From positions 52,620,783 through 52,684,782 of the forward strand of contig CM038464.1 in the NCBI GenBank assembly GCA_021464415.1: a stretch of DNA of 64,000 bases, in the 5' to 3' direction. Both the position numbers and the translations under genes were made by a program. Every line of letters starts with the position of its first letter. Within the stretch, counting starts at the first letter, position 1. This DNA comes from Lonicera japonica. Its lineage: Eukaryota > Streptophyta > Magnoliopsida > Dipsacales > Caprifoliaceae. Below, in pieces: positions 1 through 12,264 of this stretch. The notes beneath the pieces were generated by a model. That model was not told the DNA's origin. It saw only the letters and a program-made list of their open reading frames with translations, and ran no database searches.

Positions 1-786
1 ACCCATATAGATCCCTTTTCCCTTTTCCTTTTTCTTTGAGCTTTGGCCATGTTCAACAACATTAGCCTTAGCTCCCAAACCATTACCATTATTACCATTG
101 CCATTACCATTGCCTTTTCCTACACCATTTCCAGCCTTTTTCTGTTTTAATTTATTTTCCTCTTCAATTCGAAGTTTAAGAATTATATCTTCAACTGACA
201 TTTCCTTTCGTTTATGTTTTAAATAATTTTTAAACTCATTCCATGATGGTGGAAATTTTTCGATAATAGACGCTGTTTGAAAGCTTTCACTTAGATTCAT
301 TCCTTCAGAATGTATCTCATGTAAAATCAGTTGTAGCTCTTCAACTTGGCTCACAACAGTTTTAGAATCGACCATCTTAAAGTCAAGAAATCGGCCAACA
401 ATAAATTTCTTGGCACCAGCATCCTCAACTTTATACTTGTGGTCCAATGCTTCCCACAGTTCTTTGGCTGTTTTCTTGTCACGATACACATCATACAGTG
501 AATCAGACAAGCCGTTCATGATCGTGTTTTTGGCCAAGTAATCAGAATGATTCCAAGCATCAGCTGCACTGACTGCTTGAATATCTTGGGAACCTTCCTC
601 AACAACAGGTTTGTCCTCGGTCAAGAACCGAGCCAGATTCAGCGTGGTCAGATAGAACATCATCTTCTGCTGCCAACGCTTGAAATTCTGCCCAATGAAT
701 TTCTCAGGTTTTTCGCCCTTGACTGGAGCAGTAGGTGGTTTAGCAGCCATAGCGGGCACAGTAACAACATTGATTGGATCAGTCAT
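1..786 (-). CDS. Copia retrotransposon gag polyprotein (5' part, runs off the window edge)
   Basis: The minus strand is open from the ATG at 786-784 to base 1 (262 codons, no stop). The N-terminus is short and Pro/Lys rich. It is followed by the Copia gag (UBN2-type) fold: FKRWQQKM around residues 35-42, [11 protein letters not shown], then the conserved segment [10 protein letters not shown] and an Ile/Leu-rich helix ending in a Gly/Asn-rich and Lys-rich tail that would lead into the zinc knuckle outside the window. Gag forms the virus-like particle in the cytoplasm. The absence of any stop in 262 codons suggests a fairly recent insertion compared with the other elements here. Family membership comes from residue patterns; the rest of the element lies to the left and cannot be assessed. 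Confidence 0.85.
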   Translation of the reverse strand, partial: MTDPINVVTVPAMAAKPPTAPVKGEKPEKFIGQNFKRWQQKMMFYLTTLNLARFLTEDKPVVEEGSQDIQAVSAADAWNHSDYLAKNTIMNGLSDSLYDVYRDKKTAKELWEALDHKYKVEDAGAKKFIVGRFLDFKMVDSKTVVSQVEELQLILHEIHSEGMNLSESFQTASIIEKFPPSWNEFKNYLKHKRKEMSVEDIILKLRIEEENKLKQKKAGNGVGKGNGNGNGNNGNGLGAKANVVEHGQSSKKKEKGKGIYMG

Positions 787-975
787 CTTCTCTACAAAAA
801 GCAGTACACAATCAGTTTCAACAAGAACACTAAATTACAAAATTTAATTTACAAATTAACTGTTTTAAGATTGTTAGCAATATATGAAGCAATATAATAC
901 TGTTTTTCGTTGTTGATAATAATCAAAATCGAACCAATACCGAAATCGAGTCTTGTGATAACCATAGTTTCCTTA
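787..975 (-). other. Leader between Copia LTR and gag
   Basis: This is the untranslated leader of the Copia element on the minus strand, AT-rich just upstream of gag. I see no other gene in it. Confidence 0.45.
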
Positions 976-1823
976 AAACAGGTACGCCGCCCCTCGGTAG
1001 TGCTTTGAGGCTGCCAGACGATGTCTGTTTTCCAGAATGAAACGGTACTTCAGTTTTACCGAAGCACCTCGGTACACTGAACGAACTGAGGTTGTTTGAA
1101 TCTTACCACCGGAGAAGGAAAACCTACGAACTAGAGCAGAAGCAAAGTATGTTCAATGGAGAGAAGAGAATTCGAATTGTTGATTCTGGTTGTGTATTTT
1201 GGAATGAGTCGGAAATCTCCTTTTAATTCAACTGGGAATAATGGCCATTAATCCAAATTAAAACTGACCATTAATCATTATCAGTTTCTCAAAAACTGAC
1301 CATTAAGTGGTTAATTAATCGAAATAAATGCAATGATTTCAAAATTCAAATTGGAAAAAATTAAATTTCCGGGTGCAAAACTTAGCCCGCGAAAGGCTCG
1401 CTTTTCGGTCCGGCATTCGTGTCCGCAGGTGCGGGCACACATGAGCCGTAAAGGTTTCAGGCTTAATTCGGTCCATGATTTGCACCCCCCCTTGCGCCTG
1501 TGTGCGCGAGAGAGAGCCTCTTATCTTGAATCATTCAACAAGGCATTCTCATGAGCTTAGTTATAAACCTATAGAATTTTTTCCACCTTTCCTATGTGGG
1601 ACTTCCCACTTTCATTGCATTTTTCTATTTCAACTTGCTCACTTTGAGTGACAATTAATCATTCACCACTTAACCATTTTGAGCATATAAATACACGATT
1701 TCAATGTACTCACGTAGGAGAACACGAATATATTAAAAACTTTCACATCCGAGTACAAAGTCTTATTACAATTTTGCCCTCAAAATGGTAGAAAATGTGT
1801 TTTATAATACCCATTTTCTAACA
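976..1823 (-). mobile_element. Probable 5' LTR of the Copia element at the window start
   Basis: Read on the minus strand, the segment opens with TGTTAGAAAATGGG (from 1823), a typical TG start for Copia LTRs. The first 40 bases form a near-palindrome (TAGAAAATG.../...CATTTTCTA, 1786-1820). The gag ATG lies about 190 bp beyond its inner end. The inner boundary is uncertain: a weak primer-binding-like string (TGGTTATCACAAG, minus strand near 965-953) resembles the initiator-tRNA-Met site TGGTATCAGAG only loosely. The second LTR is outside the window, so the end cannot be confirmed. Confidence 0.5.
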
Positions 1824-4018
1824 ATCTTCTCATAGAATCAATTATACGCAGCATAAAGGACCTAAGAGTCAAAAGTAATCGTGTCTATTCATTGAAATCA
1901 AAGAACTCCATATACATAGTATAAGGAAGCAAATTAATCAAGAACAAACAACTCTACAACCTTTATGATATTATGGATCTATAAATATTATGGAGTTATG
2001 TTTGGAAAAATGGATATCAAACCCATTTGGCTATGCTTGGCATGAAGCTTTATGAATTTGGATACATAAACATTGAAATCATTCACAGCAAACTCATCCT
2101 CTAGCTTTAACTAATATTTATTCATCCATATTAATTGAAAACATAATAATATTTGTAGAAGAGTAAATACACACTTGTAATAATGGAAGAGAGATTGAAA
2201 TTGCTTACAAATAAAGAAGAGTACAAAAGGTTGAAGAAGAAATCTCACAAAACTCTCACTTTTATTAATTTCTCTCAAGTTATCCTCTAAATTCTCTCTC
2301 TAATACAAGACTAAAGTCTAGCTAAAAGTGATTTAAGCAAGCCTCTAGCATTTTATTTATAAATGCTCAAAGGAGGTGAAATAAGAAAATATATCGAGCT
2401 TCTTACTCAAGCTTCTATTTGTCTAGGAACTTGCAGCAACAAAGCAATGGGAAATGAAAGGCTAACAAGATCGATTTATTACCTTAGGAAAGTTGGCTGT
2501 CTTAATTTTTCTTATGATGATTTGCTCCTCCATATTAAGACCCTTCTTAGCATCATAACTTTTGCCATTTTTTCACATACATTTGAATAAGCTTTAAACA
2601 GTTAAAATCACCTGCAAGAGTATGTTAGCAACCTAGTTTACTATGAAATTAACAAATCGTAATTTTATATTTAAGTGGTATGTTTAGCCACATAAAGGAC
2701 TGTAATGCTTACACAAGCACATTTACATATCCATTATAATACGATTATCAATGAACCAACAAAGTAAGGTCGAAAACCATCCAAAATGGGGGGCCAAACT
2801 TACAATACATAAAAGTTTGGGGGGGACAAAGTTAGTTATGCTATAACTAATGGGGGGCCAACAGCTAAATAATATATATGTGTGTGTACATATATATGTC
2901 ATTTTTTATGCATGATGTTTGGGTAAGCAAGCATAAAAAGACAAGAGTCCATTTTGAATTAGGAGTTCACAAATTTCATTTCTTGATCTTTGCAATTTAT
3001 TTTGGACGATTCTATTGGTTAACTATATATCAAAACCATTAGTTTATCAAGAAAATTATGCAAGTTACCTATTTTGTTCTTCATGGAAACTATCCAAACT
3101 TAATATCTTCAAAAATATTGACCCTAAAGTCCAAATAACACCTTTTTTTTCCCTATTCCATATTGCATTTATACAGAAAAAAAATTAAGAAGCCGCTAAT
3201 TTTTTATTTTTAATAAGTAAAAGCAATGAATTGATTCAGATGGTTCAAGCAGGGGGTGAAAAGGAGTAGACTCAAACTTGGATGATCTGGGTGAATACTC
3301 AAACTTTTAGATAAAAAATATTTACCATAATCTTTTATTATATTTATCTTTTATATGATTTCATTAAGCTAAATTTTTCATCGTAACAACATAATTTAAC
3401 GATTAAATCATATTAAATGTTTGTTAATTATTATATTGATCAATATAATTCTAATGGATCATTCAAGAGGAAACGTATAATATACCGTTACAAGGCTAAA
3501 ACCAACTATTCTTCTCCTTCTTTTTGAGACTTACTTTGTTAATTAAATTTGGCATATTCAATTATAATTTGATTGAGTATTCAACAGTTAATTTTTGAAG
3601 GATAAATGTAACGACTCTTTAATGTTAGAGAGAAAGAATCATTTCACTTTCGTTTGACGATTTGCAGGAAGGACAAAATAAATAATTTACATTATTGTAT
3701 TTTCCATTTTTAACTAACCAAATATGTTAATATTTAGAAAGAAGTCATTTGTGACATGCTGTGTTTGTTTGTTTCTCTGTGAAAGCTCTCTTTTTGTCCT
3801 TGGCTCCTGCTCTATATTCCTCTCTTATTCTCTTCTCTTCTTTCTCTCTATTATGTGTATCCTTATGGCTCTACCTCAAGCTCGTCAATGACCCCATTGG
3901 AGGAGAAATGTACTAATATCTATCTATTTATAATACAAATCAAGGAAATACTATTCATTGATTTGACCACTATCTTTTTTAATTCAAAAGTCGTATATCA
4001 ATTCAACAATCCAATGGT
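1824..4018. other. AT-rich intergenic DNA without recognisable gene
   Basis: No open frame here has coding character or a recognisable domain. There are short G-runs around 2787-2855 within otherwise AT-rich sequence, a (TA/TG)n stretch near 2870-2895 and a CT-rich run at 3770-3850. I could not assign the segment to an element. Confidence 0.5.
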
Positions 4019-4625
4019 ACATAATTTATTTAGTTATGTTCTCCTCCCTAACTTACAAAATTAATACATTTAGAATATTAATTTATTTAGTTATGTTTTG
4101 ATACAATTTTAAAATTAATAAGGTAATTTACTATTTTGATACAAGAGCTAAGCATAAGAATATTTATTTAACACCCTCTTTAAATCTTCTTCTATATAAA
4201 ATTAACTATTTTATTAGTTTTATTTTTTTTTATTTTTTTTACTTTTTTTGACTAATTTTTTTTTTTAACTTTTATTTTTTGTGTTTTGGTTATTGCTAAT
4301 TTTTTGTTAATTTTTAATTTATTCAGTTATGTTCTCCTCTCTAACTTACAAAATTAATACATTTAAAATATTAATTTATTTAGTTATGTTTTGGAATAGA
4401 AAGTAAAACTCATAATTTCAAATTAATAAGGTAATGTATTATTTTGATACAAGAGCTAAGCATAATGATATTTATTTAACACCCTCTTTAAATCTTCTTC
4501 TATGTAAAATTAACTATTTTATTAGTTTTATTTTTTATTTTTTTTAACTCTTTTTTATTTATTTTTTGGTTATTGGCAATTTTTTTTTGTTAATTGAGTA
4601 AATAAAACGTAGAGCGAAGCTAAGG
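4019..4625. repeat. Direct duplication of about 300 bp
   Basis: Two adjacent similar copies of about 300 bp. The block beginning TTAGTTATGTTCTCCTC near 4030 recurs near 4325. The block AGCTAAGCATAA...TTTAACACCCTC near 4147 recurs near 4451. The copies differ by a few substitutions and by different lengths of T-runs. The second copy runs into the left arm of the foldback described next. Confidence 0.7.
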
Positions 4626-5515
4626 GAACCGTAACTCAGATATACTAATTATTTTATTTCATTTTTAGACTTTTTAAAATTGTATTAAGTTTAATCTAAT
4701 TAATTCCATAAAAAATTCAATGAAATTTGTTTTCAACCTTAAATAATTATTTTTTTTATTGGTGATTTTATTGCTATTCTCGACTTCTTACCATTAATTC
4801 CTTTTTGAGATTTCGTTAAATTGATCAATCTCAACCATTAATTAAGTTTAGCCACCAGTTGAGATATACTTACAAAAAAAATACAGTGACTTAATAATTT
4901 ATATTAATTATTTTTGACGGAATCCTGTTTCCCTTTTCCCTTCCCCGTTGTTGAGAATCAGGTAGATTTGTGTACTATTTGTTTGAAGAAGAATGTAAAA
5001 TTAAAAACTCCATTTTCTCCTTCTATGCATTTACTTTTACCATAAATGATTAGAACATGACTGATTATTCTAACTCTGAAACGATACTTTTAAGTATATT
5101 ATATCTTATTGGTTTGACATTTCAAAAATGCCATTGAAAGAATGAAAAATGCCATTGAAAGAATAATTAGTTATGCTCTAATTTATAATTTTTCTTTTCC
5201 TTTTCAAGGGTCTTAAATTAAATTTTTTTACGTACATAACTAATACACTAAATCCTATGGTAAAAAGAAATAAAAAAATATCATCTTATAGAATTAATTA
5301 GATTAAACTTAGTATACTTTTTAAAAGTCTAAAAATGAAATGAAATTATTAGTATATCTGAGTTGCGGTTCCCTTAGTTTCACTTTACGTTTTATCTATT
5401 CAATTAACAAAAAAATTACAAATAACCAAAACACAACAAATAAAAGTTATAAAAAAATAGTTAAAAAAATAAAAAGAAAATAAAACTAATAAAATAGTTA
5501 ATTTTACATATAAGA
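4500..5515. repeat. Foldback (long inverted repeat) element, arms 4500-4710 and 5287-5515
   Basis: The left arm contains AAAACGTAGAGCGAAGCTAAGG and GGAACCGTAACTCAGATATA. The right arm contains the reverse complement with few differences (TATATCTGAGTTGCGGTTCC, then TTAGTTTCACTTTACGTTTT). The match continues outward to AATTAACTATTTTATTAG, which recurs inverted at the far right. Arms of about 210-230 bp flank about 575 bp of AT-rich DNA. No coding capacity is visible. It looks like a non-autonomous foldback element or a large MITE; no target duplication could be fixed. Confidence 0.65.
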
Positions 5516-6969
5516 TAATTACACTAAAACTATATTTTAGTTCATTGAACCTCTCAATTCAATGAAATTTGTTTTCAACATTAAATAACTATTTTTTTAC
5601 AGGTGATTTTATTGCCATGACTGATTATTCTAACTTTGAAACGATACTTTTCTGGTTAACATTTCAATTCTTTCAATGGCATTTTTGAAATGTTGAACCA
5701 ATAAGATATAATATACTTAATTACACTAAAGCTGTATTTTTGTTAATTGAACCTCTCAATTCAAATATGTACAATTTAGATCATTTGTTTTCAACCTTCA
5801 ACCATTATTTTTTTTCACATGTGATTTTATTCTTATTTTCGATTTCTTCCGATTAATTACCTTTTCGGAATTTTGTTAAATTAATCTATTTCAACCATTA
5901 AGTTTAACCACCATTAAGTAAAGAGAGTTAATGAAAGATATTTTATGTGACTATTGTCATACATGGACAATCTAAAGATTAAAATGCATATTTCTCATCT
6001 AATCCAATAGTTAAATCACACCTCACTTATTTTTATTTAAATATGTATTCTAGAGACTCCACTTTTTTTTTTCTCACTTCATTACATGTCTTTACTTACA
6101 CTATCACCTACCCCCAACCCTATACTCTCTCCTTCTGCTTCTTTCCCCTTACGTATAACTTTTAAAATTGTAAAATTTTAATTAATATAATAATATGATT
6201 ATTTCTTAAAAATGATATATTTTATTTGAAACCCTTAATTTGAGATATAAGAAAAAAAAAGTGAGACTTAATTTATGAAAAAAAAAGTAATAAAAATGTA
6301 GATTGATTGGTGGTAAAATAAGTAACATGTTTTCTATTGTGTGAAATATATCCAACACAAATGGTTACTAACCTTTTGTATTTCTTAATTGATATTTTAA
6401 CTAAACATGTCAATAGTTGATTTGGATCATGTTCATATGGTACTTTATCGAATTTTAGATATTATCGTTTCGGATTTAAATGAATGACTTTCTTTTCCTT
6501 GGTGAACAAATAATATTCAAACTATATTTGTTATTTTAACAAATAATCTGATATAACCAAGTTGAATACGACTGAATACGCAACCATTGCTAAACCTACC
6601 GATGTAGACATTGGAATACGAATACGATTTATTGATTTGTGTTAATTTTAAACTGGTCATAATGAATTCGGTTGGAAAATGATCGACAATGTAATATCAT
6701 TTTGTGATTTGCGATAAGTGAATATAATATATAAATCATACACAATTTTATGTTATGCCCGTGCCCGAAGGCACTCAAAACTTATTTAATTTTAATTAGT
6801 TTACGTTTTTTTTATAAACTATTTCTTTCTTTTTTTTTAACTATTTTTTTTTAAAACACAAATAAGTTTTGAGTTTATTACAATTTTACGTTAGAAAAAA
6901 AAGTAAAAATTAAATTTCTACTATCAATGAATTATCATGCCATAAGTACAGTAGATAAAAATAAATAAT
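5516..6969. other. AT-rich intergenic DNA with scrambled copies of neighbouring repeats
   Basis: A block starting CATGACTGATTATTCTAACT (near 5057) recurs near 5617 in the same direction, but its continuation (ATGCCATTGAAAGAAT) recurs inverted at 5665-5720. A third relative of the motif TTTTCAACCTTxAA...GTGATTTTATT occurs at 4730, 5570 and 5785. From about 5940 to 6969 I see nothing coding. Confidence 0.5.
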
Positions 6970-6980
6970 TTTCGTTATCT

Positions 6981-7792
6981 ATGAATATAGATTTAATTTT
7001 TTCGCTCTTTCGTGCTGTCGGGCACGGGAATACCCTAGTTATTCTAGACGACAAGGTGAAAAGTGGTTTGGTCTTTGAAGGGGATGGTGAGGTGGATTTG
7101 AATGCCTCTGACCTACGTTGGTGCTTAGTTGGGCGCCTCCTTACTAACAAGCCTATCAATTTTGCTACCCTAAAGAACACTCTTGCATTTAAGGGGGTTA
7201 GTATTAAGGAAGTAGAACCAAATCTATTTCTTTTCCAATTATTCCATTAGTTCGATTTTGAGAGAGTAATCAAGCAAGATCCTTGGACGTTCCAACAAGA
7301 TCTTCTGATTACCAGAAAGATGGATGAGGGCTCCCAAACTTCTATGATTTCGCTTTTTGAAATAGAGTTGCGGGTGCAAGTGTTTGACTTACCATGTGGT
7401 TTTATGTCTAAAAAGGTTGAGAGAGATATTGGAAATTACATCGGCCGCTTTGTTGACAGTGATCTGAACAATTTTACGGGGATATGAAGATCGTATATGC
7501 TAATACGCGTTGGTTTCGATGTTAGATATCCATTGAAGCATCGAATGAAATCAAACGAGCAGGTGGGGATTGGGTTTGCATCAATTTTAAATATGAGATG
7601 TTGCCGACGTTCTGTTTCTATTGTGGGCAGTTAGGGCACTCAGATGCATTTTGTGAAAGCTTTTTGCCAATGCCAATGGCAACCGTACGGTTCATTCTTG
7701 AAAGCGAATTCGTGAAAACCAACATATCAGGCCGAGGAGCGATGGTTACGGTACTCAAAGCCAGAAAAGGATGCCGTCGGTGGTATGAATAG
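6981..7792 (+). pseudogene. LINE N-terminal region: DUF4283-like domain and zinc knuckle
   Basis: The first open part (6981-7250) carries the DUF4283-like pattern DLRWCLVGRLLTNKPINF followed by KNTLAF. After a TAG at about 7248 the frame continues with DPWTFQQDLL and a further stop near 7485. A frame change then leads to CFYCGQLGHSDAFC (about 7613-7654), a CCHC zinc knuckle with spacing C-x2-C-x4-H-x4-C. Such regions bind the LINE RNA to form the ribonucleoprotein used for target-primed reverse transcription. At least two stops and one frameshift make it non-functional. Confidence 0.75.
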
Positions 7793-8723
7793 GGGGAAGA
7801 TGATGTCAGCAACACAGTTAAGGCCGAGATTTACGGTTCGGCAGCAAATGAAAGATGCCCACAATTAACGTGGGGATGAAATTACGAGAGGGACAGGGGG
7901 TGTGATAACGAAGAATAAGGAAGTAATGATCGTTGAAAATTCCCAAACAAATCAATCACCTGAAATTTTAGATAGGATTATTTTGGTAGATTCTAAACGG
8001 AAACGGAGTGCTAACAATGAGGGTGATTATATGGTAATAGGACTTGAATTTTCACATACTTTGTCGAGTCAAAAGGGGTCAAAAAACGTGGATGGAGGTT
8101 GCTTCTGGTGTCTAGGCCCACCCGGATCAATGAGTACCGTGAGTTGGAAATGTCATGGGCTAGTCAACCCGCTTATGATTCAAGAACTAACAGACCTAGT
8201 GTCCAAAACAAAGCCCAATTTTGTTTTTTTAATGAAAATCAAGCTAGGCAGAGCCCAAGTGAAAAGAGTGAGGTGTAGTTTAATCTATAAGGGTGTGTTT
8301 ATAGTTGACAGGCCTGGTATAGAAGGAGGCATAAGCCTTTTTTGGAAAGACAAACAGATGGCGAGCCTAATTAGTTTATCTTCTCACTATATTGATGTGG
8401 CTGTTTTCATCGACGGCCTTCAGCAATAGCGTTTGACATGTTTTTAAGGCTACCCAAAAAGACAACGACAATGACAACGCATCTCATGGCTACTTCTGGT
8501 CTCCCTCAAGGCGAGCTCGAATTTTCCTTGGTGTGTCATAGGCGACTTCAACAACATTTTGCTGCAAAAAGAGAAGAGGGGTATTATTCAACAACCCAAC
8601 TACTTAATTACTGGATTTTGTTCAATAGTTGAAGATTCCGGCTTAATAAATATCGATATGTCTGACTATCAGTATACTTAGGAGCGAGGGGTTAGAACGT
8701 AACATTGGGTTGAGGAACGACTC

Positions 8724-8731
8724 GATAGAGC
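8724..8731. repeat. Target-site duplication (left) of the hAT MITE: gatagagc
   Basis: Identical to the 8 bp at 9260-9267 that directly follow the MITE. An 8-bp TSD is the hallmark of hAT transposition. Confidence 0.9.
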
Positions 8732-9259
8732 TAGGGTTGGGACCGGTTCGGTTTCTAGCCAATGTTCTAAGAACCATTAACCGAACCATTAAATTATAAC
8801 GGTTCGGTTCTAAGTATAAAAAAGTGAAGAACCGTTTAAGAACCGAACCGGTTCTAGCGGTTCAGTTCGTCCGATTTATCAGTTAACCGTTAACAAAAGA
8901 AAAACTAAAATATTAACGGTTATTCGGTTCTTCTGGTTTATTGGTTAACCGTTAATAAGAGAAAAACTGAAATATTAAAAATTATTGGAAAGAAATAACG
9001 GTTATTGTAAAGAAATAACGATTCTAACGGTTCGGTTCTTAAGCATTGGAATAGAGCTTAGAAGGAAAAGTTCAATAACGGTCCCTTAACGGTTATTAGA
9101 AAGAAATTATATTAAGAACCATTAACCGAACCGTTAACAAATGACAAGAACCGAACTGTTAAAATAAATTAGCAAATTTTGAAGAACCGAACCGAACCGG
9201 TTTTTATCAATTCGGTTCGGACCGGTTCTCCGGTTCTCGGTTCTATTTTTCCAGCCCTA
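8732..9259. mobile_element. hAT-type MITE (528 bp) inserted in the LINE
   Basis: It starts TAGGGTTGGGACCGG and ends CCAGCCCTA, giving imperfect terminal inverted repeats of the TAGGGYTGG type found in hAT elements. It is flanked by a perfect 8-bp TSD (gatagagc). The body is full of variants of the string AACCGTTAA / GGTTCGGTT in both orientations, so the whole element can fold on itself. It has no coding capacity. Removing it and one TSD copy rejoins the LINE endonuclease frame (ERLDRAL), so the insertion is younger than the LINE. Confidence 0.92.
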
Positions 9260-9859
9260 GATAGAGCCCTATTTTCTTCGATTTGGATTTTGGTGTTTTG
9301 AGACGCGAATTTGAAGAATATTCCGACCATTGCTTCTGATCATTCAGCCATTTTCTTGGAGCTTCGAATATGTGCATAAAGGTTTTCGTACCGTTTTCGC
9401 TTTGAGAATGCTTGGGTTCGTGAAGATTCGTGTCGGTAAAAGGTAGAGGAACAGTGGGTAAAAGATGTTGATGTCCCCATTCAAATGCGAATTCAGAAGT
9501 GTGGTGAGGGTTTAGCGTTTTGGGGCAAAGAGTTGCTGTTATGCTTCAAACAGAAAATTTCAGTGAACCACGACAAAATCAATAGATTAAAGGGTTGAAC
9601 AAATGTGGCGAGTATAAAGTTATTGAAAAAATTGCAGAAGGAGTTGGGAATTTTACTCGAATAACAGACGACTTATTGGCGACAAAGTGCTAAGCAATAC
9701 TGGCTCAAAGACGGTGATGCCAACTCAAAGTTCTTCCATAAGTTTGCATCTGCCAGGTGGAAAAATAATAATTTTTTACGCTTTCGTGATGATAACGATA
9801 GATGGTGTGGCTGGCAGATGGGTTATTTGAGTTGATTTATGACTATTTTTCTGATTTGT

Positions 9860-10860
9860 TTACTTGACTAGGAGGGGATTACAATGCGGTTTTGCGACAC
9901 ATCCATCACAAGGTTTCAAATGCTCAAAACTTAAGTCTACTCAGGCATTTCGAAGCTTGGGAGGTCAAAGAAGCACTGTTTGCAATGCACCTAGACAATG
10001 CCCCTTATCCGGATGGAATGAACCCTGGTTTTTACCAAAAATTTTGGGACGTGACGGGATCGAAGGTAACTTCAACTATATTAGACTTTCTTAACAACTC
10101 TTACCTCCCTGATGGCTTTAATAAAATGTTGATTGTGTTGATTGCAAAGGTAAAGAGCCCTGCAAAATTAATGGACTTACGGCTAATCTCTCTTTGTAAT
10201 GTTGTTTATAAAGTTTTCTTTAAAGTGCTTGTTAATAGATTGAAGCTGGTCCTCCCTGGTATTATTTCGGATACCTAAAGTGCGTTTGTCCCTAATAGAC
10301 TTATTTTAGATAATGTGATGGTAGCGGCTGAAGTTTTTCATTACTTAAAGCGCAAAAGACAAGGGAAAGAAGGGGTGACAGCCATGAAATTAGATATGTC
10401 GAAAGCCCTTATTACAGGGTGGAGTGGGAGTTCTTAAGAATGATGATGCGTAGGTTGGGTTTTGATGAAAGGTGGATAAACTTGGTAATGCTTTGTGTCA
10501 CAACGATCGAATATATGGTTACTTAACAGGGGTATGAGATTGGCCCTATTAAACCGCAACGAGGCCTACGACAAAGGGATCCTATAAGTCCCTATTTATT
10601 TCTTATTTGTGCTGAAGGCCTCTCTAGTCTTTCTCCGAGTTATAGATCGAGTGGCTTGATACATGGATATAAAGTGGCGCAGTCCATTCCAAATATATCA
10701 TATTTGTTCTTTGCAGATGGCAGCTTGATATTCTTTCGAGCCAACTTGCAAGAGAGTATGATGGTGAACCAATGCTTAAGGTTATATGAAAAAGCCTCGA
10801 GCCAAAGAATTAATTTCCAAAAATCTTATATATATTTTTAGTGCTAACATTATGCTAGGT
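9860..10860 (+). pseudogene. LINE reverse transcriptase domain
   Basis: From about 9985 the frame reads NAPYPDGMNPGFYQKFW, then LIAKVKSPAKLMDLRLISL and NVVYKVFFKVLVNRL, the canonical N-terminal RT blocks of plant LINEs. After a TAA at 10276 come [12 protein letters not shown] and AMKLDMSKA. The block GLRQRDPISPYLFLICAEGLS follows at about 10560-10625. The catalytic box reads LFFADGSLIFF instead of FADD, so the second catalytic Asp is lost. In an intact copy this enzyme copies LINE RNA at the nicked target. Stops at several positions and the changed active site make this copy dead. Confidence 0.85.
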
Positions 10861-11099
10861 CGAAGAGAGGAGATTTGTGAACCTTTTTCAAGTGTAGGAA
10901 GCTGGGAGCCAAGGAAAATACTTGGGCCTTCCTTCAGTGATTCGTCGTAACAAATTCCAGGTCTTTTCATATGTGAAAGGCAAAGTTTGGTCTCAGTTAC
11001 AAAGTTAGGGAAAAAATGTTTATATAGGGCAGCCAAGGAAATTCTTTTGAGGTCGGCAGCCTAGGCTATTCCCTCGTATATTACGAGTATCTACTTGCT

Positions 11100-11990
11100 A
11101 TCGAAAACGCTTTACGATAAGATTGAGAAGATGATGAACTCTTTTTGGTGGGGTAATGGCAGAGGTGCTAGAGCTGGTATTCATTAGAAGTCTTGGGACC
11201 GATTATGTGTAGTAAAGAATAAAGACGGCCTTGGATTTCGAGAAATTTATTACTTCAATCTAGCTATGTTAGCAAAACAAGGGTGGCAGATGCTATTTAA
11301 TCCAGAATCTATTGTCGCTGGAGTTTATAAAGCTTAGTACTATCCAAAAGCTCATTCTTGGAGGCTAAAGTTGGTAAAAATCCTAGTTATGGTTAGCGAA
11401 GCATTATGGCTGTTCAAGATCTTCTTAAGCAGGGCATTAGGAGAAGGGTGGGGGATGGCAAAGGAACTATTGTATTTAAACACCCATGGTTACCCGGTAA
11501 ATTAAACCCATATGTTGACTCGACCCACCGCCGCATTAAAAGATATCACAGTTGATTCCCTATTTTCGATGGAGGGTTTCGAATGGGATTGGGCGATCAT
11601 GTAGGAGCTTTGTAATGCTAGAGATCAATTACAAATCAGCAAGCTTCCTTTAAGCCAAACCAAAAGACCGGACAAGTGGTTCTGGGTCAATACTAACCAT
11701 GGTGCTTATACGGTGAAGAGTGAATATTGAAGGTAAAGCGCAAATCAGAATCAAAGTTACATCGATAATGGCTCTGTAAATTGGAGAACGCTTTGGAGCT
11801 TACAAATTCCAGCTAAAGTAAAGAATTTCTTATGGCGGGTATGTACTAACTGCCTTCCTACAAGGATTTCTCTTGTTAGCGGTCATGTAGATGTTTCATT
11901 GGCTTGTCCTATTTGCTCCACCAAAGCATAAACTCCCTTTCACGCTTTGGTAAGTTGCCCAGCGTTGAAATCTATTTAGTAGCGCTATCC
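11100..11990 (+). pseudogene. LINE RT connection and zf-RVT region
   Basis: The segment NSFWWGNGRGARAGIH (about 11140-11185) followed by GLGFREIYYFNLAMLAKQGW is the usual thumb/connection region. Near 11787 the frame reads WRTLWSLQIPAKVKNFLWR, then CLPT, the zf-RVT (reverse-transcriptase zinc-binding) motif, with ACPICSTKA and CPA further on. Several stop codons interrupt it (11158-11190, 11336, 11728, 11929). Confidence 0.75.
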
Positions 11991-12264
11991 CTTTGAGGAT
12001 ACGAGCTCTTTGACTGGGACTTTTATCGATTGGTGGCAGGTGAAGTGTAATCGATTGTACGGTGAGGAATTATCTTTATTGGTTGTTATTTTGTGAAAAA
12101 TATGGTTTAGTCGAAATGATTTTGTTTGGAATGAGAAGTGTTTGGATGCAACATTTGTCATTTATCATGATGCGAATTTCTTAACTCAATGGCGGGCTGC
12201 TCATAATTTTAAGGATATGATGCTTCAGCCGCGATAAACTTTGCCCATAGTGGTGGAATATCGA

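Larger units (their letters stand above)
8130..9370 (+). pseudogene. LINE endonuclease domain, split by a MITE
   Basis: The domain starts with WKCHGLVNP (about 8151), the start motif of plant LINE endonucleases (usually WNCRG), followed by FVFLMKIK, where the family normally has ET: the catalytic Glu appears replaced by Lys. A second block near 8535-8580, read in another frame, gives GDFNNIL...EKRG, the conserved central motif. The C-terminal block WVEERLDRA is reached at about 8709-8731 and continues after the inserted MITE from 9260, ending with a SDHSAI-type motif near 9337. The enzyme would nick target DNA to start integration. Several stops and the insertion abolish it. Confidence 0.75.
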
